Origin: Bacteroidales bacterium
GTDB taxonomy: Bacteria; Bacteroidota; Bacteroidia; Bacteroidales; Bacteroidaceae
Reading direction: 5' to 3'
NCBI GenBank assembly: GCA_004557185.1
Contig: SFEP01000032.1
Location: 1 to 26,817 of the forward strand
Length of the DNA stretch: 26,817 nucleotides
In this document: one piece after another, positions 22,687 through 26,817 of the stretch
Position numbering within the stretch: the first letter of the stretch is position 1
Layout: every line of letters begins with the position of its first letter
Program-made: the position numbers and the translations under genes
Notes under the pieces: model-generated
Seen by the model: only the letters and a program-made list of their open reading frames with translations
Database searches by the model: none
Told to the model about the DNA's origin: nothing

Positions 22687-23589
22687 TTAGTCGTTCACGC
22701 CATGAGCCTTCACGTTCTCGTTGCCCTTGCAGATTTTGGCTATCATGCCCTGCAGCGTCTTGCCCGGACCGCATTCGGTGAAGTCGGTAGCACCGTCGGC
22801 CACCATGTGCTCCACTTCGGCCGTCCAGCGCACGGAGGCCGTAAGCTGCTGGATGAGGTTGGCCTTGATTTCCTCAGGGTCGGTGTGCGGCAGTGCGTCC
22901 ACATTCTGATATACTGGGCAGATGGGCTTGTGAAACTCCGTCGTGGCAATGGCTGCCTCAAGTTCTTCCTTGGCAGGCTGCATGAGCGGCGAGTGGAAAG
23001 CACCGCCTACGGGCAGCACCAGGGCGCGCTTCGCACCGTTCTCCTTCATGCGGCGGCAAGCCTCTTCCACAGCCTCCACCTCGCCCGAGATGACGAGCTG
23101 GCCGGGGCAGTTGTAGTTGGCGGGCACCACCGTCTTGCCCGTGTCGGCCGTTACTTCGGCGCACACCTGCTCCACCTTTTCATCGGGCAGGGCAATGATG
23201 GCTGCCATCGTGCCGGGCTGCATTTCGCAAGCCTTCTGCATGGCACGGGCACGGGCTGCCACGAGGCGCAGACCGTCCTCAAAGCTCAGGCAACGGGCTG
23301 CCGTGAGGGCCGAGAGTTCGCCCAGCGAGTGGCCCGCCACCATGGCGGGCTGAAAGTCGGGACCCTGGCAGAGGGCGCTCACCACGCTGTGCAGGAACAT
23401 GGCAGGCTGCGTCACCTTGGTCTGCTTCAGTTCCTCGTCGGTGCCGCTGAACATGATGTCGGTGATGCGGAAGCCGAGAATTTCGTTGGCTTTCTCAAAA
23501 AACTGCTTGGCTATGGGGTGCTTTTCGTAAAGGTCTTTTCCCATGCCCACAAACTGGGCACCTTGTCCGGGGAAAACGTAAGCTTTCAT
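22687..23589 (-). CDS. fabD: Malonyl-CoA:acyl carrier protein transacylase
   Basis: It loads malonyl groups onto ACP to start fatty-acid elongation. The 300-residue product has FPGQGAQFVGMGKDL at the N-terminus, the active-site Ser88 in AGHSLGELSAL, Arg113, and His199 in VGGAFHSPLM. The residues correspond to the E. coli Ser92/Arg117/His201 set. Family length is normal. It has its own -7 element just beyond the thiD stop. No other fatty-acid genes lie nearby, so it is separate from a fab cluster here. Confidence 0.96.
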   Translation of the reverse strand: MKAYVFPGQGAQFVGMGKDLYEKHPIAKQFFEKANEILGFRITDIMFSGTDEELKQTKVTQPAMFLHSVVSALCQGPDFQPAMVAGHSLGELSALTAARCLSFEDGLRLVAARARAMQKACEMQPGTMAAIIALPDEKVEQVCAEVTADTGKTVVPANYNCPGQLVISGEVEAVEEACRRMKENGAKRALVLPVGGAFHSPLMQPAKEELEAAIATTEFHKPICPVYQNVDALPHTDPEEIKANLIQQLTASVRWTAEVEHMVADGATDFTECGPGKTLQGMIAKICKGNENVKAHGVND

Positions 23590-23736
23590 ACTTGGATATC
23601 TTTATTTTGTTGTTAGTTTGAAAAGAGGGAGCGGCACGCTACCGGCGGCTTGTAGGGTGGTTTCAACAACGTGTGAAACGGGCAAGCCTTGCTAAAAGAT
23701 GGCAGCAAAGGGGCGTGAAACTCATTATTTTGCTTG

Positions 23737-23744
23737 CAAAAGTA
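23737..23744 (-). promoter_or_regulatory. -7 promoter element for fabD
   Basis: The minus strand reads TACTTTTG, an exact TAnnTTTG match, directly after the thiD stop and 148 bp upstream of the fabD start. The predicted leader is about 140 nt. Confidence 0.6.
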
Positions 23745-23745
23745 C

Positions 23746-24561
23746 TTATTTTTTCCTCACTATGCTGGGTAGCGGTGTAAAAAAGTGGTTCAGCGAACCC
23801 GCGCCGTGACCCGCAAACACGCCCGCTCCGGCCTGCATGGCCTGCGTCAGATAGGCCTTGGCCGCCGCCACAGCTTCGGGCAGTGGCAGGCCGCGGGCCA
23901 CGTGTGCAGCAATGGCCGACGACAACGTGCAGCCCGTGCCGTGGGTGTTGGCCGTGTGTAGGCGCTGGTGGCTGAAGCGGTGCAACCGGCCACCCTCGCA
24001 CAGCACATCGGTGGCTTCGCACCCCCCGGCGTGCCCGCCCTTGATGAGGAAGGCTGTGCCAGGATAGGCTTTGCCAAGGTCTTGCGCCAGCACAGCGGCG
24101 TCAGTCTCCGTGCTGCCGAGCAAGGCCCGTGCTTCGGGCAGGTTGGGCGTCACTAGGGTGCACTGACTGAAGAGGCTGCAGGCAATGCCCTGCATGTGGG
24201 GTATGGCCATAAGTGCGTGGCCCGAACTCGACACCATCACGGGGTCGAACACCACGAACGCCGGCCGCGCCCTTTGCAGGCACGCCGCCAGTGCCTCGGC
24301 AATGTCCACGTTGGGCACCATGCCTATTTTCACCGCGTCGGGCATCACATCGTCCGTCACGGCCTGCACCTGCTGGCGCACCAGTTCGGCCTCTACGGGC
24401 ACCGTGCGCTGCACGCCCAGCGTGTTCTGCACCGTGAGCGCGGTCACAGCAGCCTGGGCGTAGCAGCCCAGCGCGGCAAACGTTTTGATGTCGGCCTGAA
24501 TGCCTGCACCACCCGAGGGGTCGCTGCCGGCTATGGTCATACAAGTGATGTAGGTATTCAT
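23746..24561 (-). CDS. thiD: Hydroxymethylpyrimidine/phosphomethylpyrimidine kinase
   Basis: This kinase phosphorylates HMP and HMP-phosphate to make HMP-pyrophosphate for thiamine synthesis. The 271-residue ribokinase-fold protein has TIAGSDPSGGAGIQADIKTF at 9-28, VKIGMVPN, VVFDPVMVSSSG, and the anion-hole/catalytic segment NTHGTGCTLSSAIAA with the conserved Cys. The start at 24561 (MNTYITCMTIAGSDPSGGAG) fits the family; the longer frame crosses the promoter. No thiE or thiC lies adjacent; the only other thiamine-type gene here is the TenI-like one at 1435-2043, over 21 kb away. No TPP riboswitch was recognised in the roughly 80-nt leader. Confidence 0.94.
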   Translation of the reverse strand: MNTYITCMTIAGSDPSGGAGIQADIKTFAALGCYAQAAVTALTVQNTLGVQRTVPVEAELVRQQVQAVTDDVMPDAVKIGMVPNVDIAEALAACLQRARPAFVVFDPVMVSSSGHALMAIPHMQGIACSLFSQCTLVTPNLPEARALLGSTETDAAVLAQDLGKAYPGTAFLIKGGHAGGCEATDVLCEGGRLHRFSHQRLHTANTHGTGCTLSSAIAAHVARGLPLPEAVAAAKAYLTQAMQAGAGVFAGHGAGSLNHFFTPLPSIVRKK

Positions 24562-24646
24562 AAATGGGAACGTCTTACAGCATTTCACCTCTGCCCCGCC
24601 CCACTCCATTATATACATAAGGAGGCGGTGTGTGCCAGATGTCGGG

Positions 24647-24654
24647 CAAAGGTA
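24647..24654 (-). promoter_or_regulatory. -7 promoter element for thiD
   Basis: The minus strand reads TACCTTTG, an exact TAnnTTTG match, 86 bp upstream of the thiD start. Confidence 0.6.
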
Positions 24655-24806
24655 ACACAAAATCCCACCGCAGCCGCGCCCAGCACCTCCTGCCCTCGTG
24701 CAAAAGGGCGATAACCCCCCCCTTCAAGTCCGATTTACCTGCGCTCTCCCCGGCTCGTGCAACCTGCCATATGCACAGCGTAAATGTAAATCCGCGTAAC
24801 TTTCGT

Positions 24807-24837
24807 TTTGCTTTTCACATGTGTTTCGCTAACTTCG
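24807..24837 (+). promoter_or_regulatory. Promoter for the RNase P RNA gene
   Basis: TTTG (24807-24810), 19 bases, then TAACTTCG (24830-24837), one base off TAnnTTTG. The predicted start about 6-12 bases on coincides with the start of the P1 helix of the RNA. Confidence 0.72.
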
Positions 24838-24848
24838 CAGCCACAAAA

Positions 24849-25266
24849 GTCAGCCGGGCGGTCTGTCGCGTGCCTTTTGCAGCGTGTCAGCACGCCGCAG
24901 AGGCAGGAGGAAAGTCCGGGCAGCCAAAGGCATTCCGCTTCTTAACGGGAAGATGTCCGCAAGGGTATATCAGTGTAGAAGAAAACAACCGCTTCCCTCA
25001 AGGGGAGTAAGGGTGAGAAGGTGGGGTAAGAGCCCACCAGCCGTGTGGCGACACGCGGGCTGTACACATCGGAAGCTGAAAGTTCATGTAAACCAACGAC
25101 TGAGGGTTGCCTTTCCCAAATCCGCTGGTTCGCCGCAAGGCAGCCGCGGTGCGTTGGAGGGTAGAACGATACAGCGGATTGGCAACAATTCGCGCGGATA
25201 AATGACAGACACCCGTGTGGGCCAAAAGCCCCTCGGGCACAGAACCCGGCTTATAGCCCGACTGAC
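24849..25266 (+). ncRNA. rnpB: RNase P RNA (catalytic subunit)
   Basis: The ribozyme that removes tRNA 5' leaders. Universally conserved elements are visible in order: GAGGAAAGTCCGGGC at 24907-24921, GTAAGAGCCCACCAG at 25026-25040 (preceded by GGTGAGAAGGTGGG), and ACAGAACCCGGCTTA at 25239-25253. The ends GTCAGCCGGGC (24849-24859) and GCCCGACTGAC (25256-25266) pair as helix P1 with one mismatch. The length of about 418 nt suits a type A RNA. Ends are approximate to a few bases. It has its own promoter and a T-rich tract follows. Confidence 0.95.
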
Positions 25267-25304
25267 TTTTCTTTTTCTGCTCCTCCCCTTACACACACAT
25301 TATT

Positions 25305-25348
25305 CCCCGCCCACCAGCATCGCAACGCTGATAGGCGGGGCTTTTTTA
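25305..25348 (+). terminator. Intrinsic terminator downstream of rnpB
   Basis: CCCCGCC (25305-25311) and GGCGGGG (25334-25340) form the outer stem with an inner CAGC/GCTG pairing, followed by CTTTTTTA. A T-rich tract directly after P1 (25267-25276) may be an earlier stop or processing zone. Confidence 0.85.
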
Positions 25349-25480
25349 TCCGCCTTTTTGCCCGATTCTTAGCCTTCATTTTGGGGTAAAATCATGCAAC
25401 AAAAGGAGGTGTGGCTTAATTACTTCAAGAGAAGAAGGCAATATCGCTATTTATCAACGCTTTACAACAAATTTCCAAGA

Positions 25481-25695
25481 TATGTAACCGTTCGTACATG
25501 CCAGTTTGTCGGTTGCCACGGCCCCGTGGCAACGTTGTTACGGCCCCGTGGCAACGTTGTTATGGGCCCGTGGCAACGTTGTTATGGGCCCGTGGCAACG
25601 TTGATATGGGCCCGTGGCAACGTTGATATGGGCCCGTGGCAACGCACGTAGTGGTTGAGAGGATTGGGAATAAAGGGTGTACGAACGCTCACATA
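25481..25695. repeat. Candidate invertible segment bounded by inverted repeats (Mpi-like sites)
   Basis: The arms at 25481-25498 and 25678-25695 are inverted repeats matching at 16 of 18 positions, with the perfect core CGTTCGTACA (25489-25498 and its complement at 25678-25687) and outer TATGT. They enclose 179 bp that contain repeat array 3. The core resembles the recombination sites I recall for Bacteroides fragilis Mpi (pattern close to ACGTTCGT), and an Mpi-family gene starts 281 bp to the right. No TAnnTTTG promoter was found inside in either direction. Inversion is inferred, not observed. Confidence 0.65.
25515..25643 (+). repeat. 22-bp tandem repeat array 3 (about 5.9 units)
   Basis: Units start at 25515, 25537, 25559, 25581, 25603 and 25625; the last lacks three bases. 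The typical unit is GATATGGGCCCGTGGC plus AACGTT; the first two have GGCCCC in place of GGGCCC. The array begins GGTTGCCACGG and ends AACGCACG, boundaries shared with array 1. It runs opposite to arrays 1 and 2. Palindrome centres alternate every 11 bp. Confidence 0.93.
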
Positions 25696-25976
25696 CGCAG
25701 CAAAAAATGGTGAGATGGTACGGGGAATAGGCGAAGCGCAATGGAGCCTACAAGGATACACATGGTTATGCAGCCCCAGTCATGATGGAGGACACTCATC
25801 ACGATGAATGGAGCATGCTGAAAAGGTCTATCTTTACTGCACACACATTCACACTAACTTCAGGTGGGGCTATCAATGGGCTTTCATCCTCCCTTTTCGC
25901 GCTATGACATCGCTCAAAACCTATCGGCTTTGGCGGCGGGAATGATAGGACCTGCCTTTAATCTTACGTTTACGTT
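25696..25976. other. Region upstream of the invertase gene
   Basis: No gene is recognised between the right inverted-repeat arm and the invertase start. A near-consensus TATCTTTA occurs around 25828-25835, a weak candidate -7 element. Short open frames exist without recognisable features. Confidence 0.45.
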
Positions 25977-26615
25977 ATGATTTACGGATACATCAGAGTG
26001 AGTAGCGACAAGCAAACGGTGGAGAACCAGCGCTTCGAAATCAACAACTTCTGCCAGCGGCACAGCATGCACATTGACGGCTGGATAGAGGAAACCATCA
26101 GTGGCACAAAAGCCTATAACAAACGCGAACTGGGCAAACTGCTGAAACGCGTACAGCAGAACGACCTCATCATCTGCGCCGAACTTTCGCGTCTCGGCCG
26201 CAACCTTTTCATGATTATGGAAATCCTGAACATCTGCATGAACAAGGAATGCCGCGTGTGGACCATCAAAGACAATTACCGCCTGGGCGACGACATCCAA
26301 AGCAAAGTCCTGGCCTTTGCCTTCGGCCTCTCTGCCGAAATTGAACGCAACCTCATCAGTCAACGCACCAAAGAAGCCCTGGCACGCAAACGACAAGAGG
26401 GCGTGGTGCTCGGACGGCCAAAAGGACGACGCAGCGCACCCAATAAATATAAGCTCTACGCCAAACGCAACCTTATCTGCGAAATGCTCAAAGCTCACAT
26501 CTCGAAGAGAAAGATTGCTGAAGTGTGCAAGGTGGATAGATGCACGCTTGACCGGTTTATTAAGCGTTTCTTTAACAATCAAGCGGAGTGCATGAATGAG
26601 AGTGAATACGAGTAA
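25977..26615 (+). CDS. mpi: Mpi-family serine-type DNA invertase
   Basis: A 212-residue site-specific serine recombinase. The N-terminal resolvase domain starts MIYGYIRVSSDKQTVENQRF with the catalytic Ser (Ser9) and Arg7. ETISGTKAYNKRELGKLL and ELSRLGRNLFMIMEILNICM follow. The dimerising helix region reads SKVLAFAFGLSAEIERNLIS, and LGRPKG leads to a C-terminal helix-turn-helix at about 165-198 (SKRKIAEVCKVDRCTLDRFI). The sequence closely matches, from memory, Mpi of Bacteroides fragilis, which inverts many promoter regions. All key motifs are intact, so it is likely active. It lies beside a candidate invertible segment and a methyltransferase fragment. The symbol is given by similarity only. 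Confidence 0.92.
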   Translation: MIYGYIRVSSDKQTVENQRFEINNFCQRHSMHIDGWIEETISGTKAYNKRELGKLLKRVQQNDLIICAELSRLGRNLFMIMEILNICMNKECRVWTIKDNYRLGDDIQSKVLAFAFGLSAEIERNLISQRTKEALARKRQEGVVLGRPKGRRSAPNKYKLYAKRNLICEMLKAHISKRKIAEVCKVDRCTLDRFIKRFFNNQAECMNESEYE

Positions 26616-26817
26616 TGGTTATTGCTGCTTTGTAAGGAGCGATTATGTGCACAGGCAAATAGTACCCACTTCTTTCAAGAGCGCTGAGTCTTGGGTGATA
26701 CTTTCACCCATAGAGCAAAGCATTAAGAAGAAGATAGAAGCCGTAGGCACACCGCTCAAAGATTGGGACATCAGTATTAACTATGGTATTAAGACGGGCT
26801 ATAATGAAGCCTTTATC
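26596..26817 (+). CDS. Partial frame resembling a TaqI/Eco57I-like methyltransferase specificity domain
   Basis: The frame opens after a TGA at 26593-26595, begins with ATG at 26596 inside the last 20 bp of the invertase gene, and runs off the right end of the window. The translation from about residue 20 reads SFKSAESWVILSPIEQSIKK, then GTPLKDWDISINYGIKTGYN and EAFI. This is the hallmark of the C-terminal specificity region of Type IIG / Eco57I-like N6-adenine DNA methyltransferases. The catalytic NPPY domain that should precede it is absent: the invertase gene occupies that place. It is therefore either a 5'-truncated gene or a silent specificity cassette; its 3' end is outside the window. 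Confidence 0.72.
   Translation, partial: MRVNTSNGYCCFVRSDYVHRQIVPTSFKSAESWVILSPIEQSIKKKIEAVGTPLKDWDISINYGIKTGYNEAFI

Noticed and set aside
22624..23616. 330-residue ORF antisense to fabD
   Set aside because: Shadow frame of fabD with no recognisable protein features.
25515..25643. CRISPR array at the 22-bp repeats (also arrays 1 and 2)
   Set aside because: The repeats are directly contiguous with no unique spacers, contain two palindromes per unit, and no cas gene is nearby.
25394..25651. 85-residue ORF through array 3
   Set aside because: Most of its length is frame-shifted translation of the 22-bp repeat; there is no promoter, start context or recognisable domain.

Overview
The window looks like chromosomal DNA from a member of the Bacteroidota, most likely order Bacteroidales and close to Prevotella. 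The evidence is the repeated -7 promoter element TAnnTTTG (often with TTTG about 19 bases upstream), weak or absent Shine-Dalgarno sequences, gene orders known from Bacteroidales (DUF1599 / DoxX-like / tpiA / SPOR / folE, tig-clpP-clpX, HU / 29-residue basic protein / rng), and a DNA invertase very similar to Mpi of Bacteroides fragilis. Most of the window is housekeeping core; accessory character is concentrated at the right end.

Layout. Bases 1-415 hold a 22-bp tandem repeat array (array 1). From 416 to 6147 everything reads leftward: DUF1599 protein, a DoxX/MauE-like membrane protein in one open frame with triosephosphate isomerase, a SPOR protein, folE, a TenI/ThiE-like protein with its own promoter, and prs. 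From 6724 the strand switches: transketolase, rpiB, HU, a tiny basic ribosomal-type protein and RNase G (to 11679). A gene-poor stretch (11680-13269) holds array 2 and one 49-residue ORF on the minus strand. Then come cdd and gdhA (+), a shared hairpin terminator, and trkH (-). The protein quality-control cluster tig, clpP, clpX follows (+). It is separated by two strong hairpins from a leftward group of a cytoplasmic GH13 glycosidase, fabD and thiD. The RNase P RNA gene lies at 24849-25266 (+).

The right end (25267-26817) is the most unusual part. Array 3 of the same 22-bp repeat sits inside a 215-bp segment bounded by imperfect inverted repeats with the core CGTTCGTACA, which resembles the kind of site used by Mpi-type invertases. 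A gene for an Mpi-family serine recombinase starts 281 bp further on, and right after it comes a fragment resembling the C-terminal specificity domain of an Eco57I/TaqI-like DNA methyltransferase. Together these suggest a phase-variation locus, although inversion itself cannot be seen in one sequence.

Metabolically the window joins sugar-phosphate chemistry (transketolase, RpiB, TpiA, PRPP synthetase) to nucleotide and cofactor synthesis (PRPP, GTP cyclohydrolase I, thiamine enzymes, cytidine deaminase), with nitrogen assimilation (GdhA), fatty acid initiation (FabD) and RNA/protein turnover (RNase G, RNase P, trigger factor/ClpXP). No tRNA, rRNA, insertion sequence or CRISPR array was seen.
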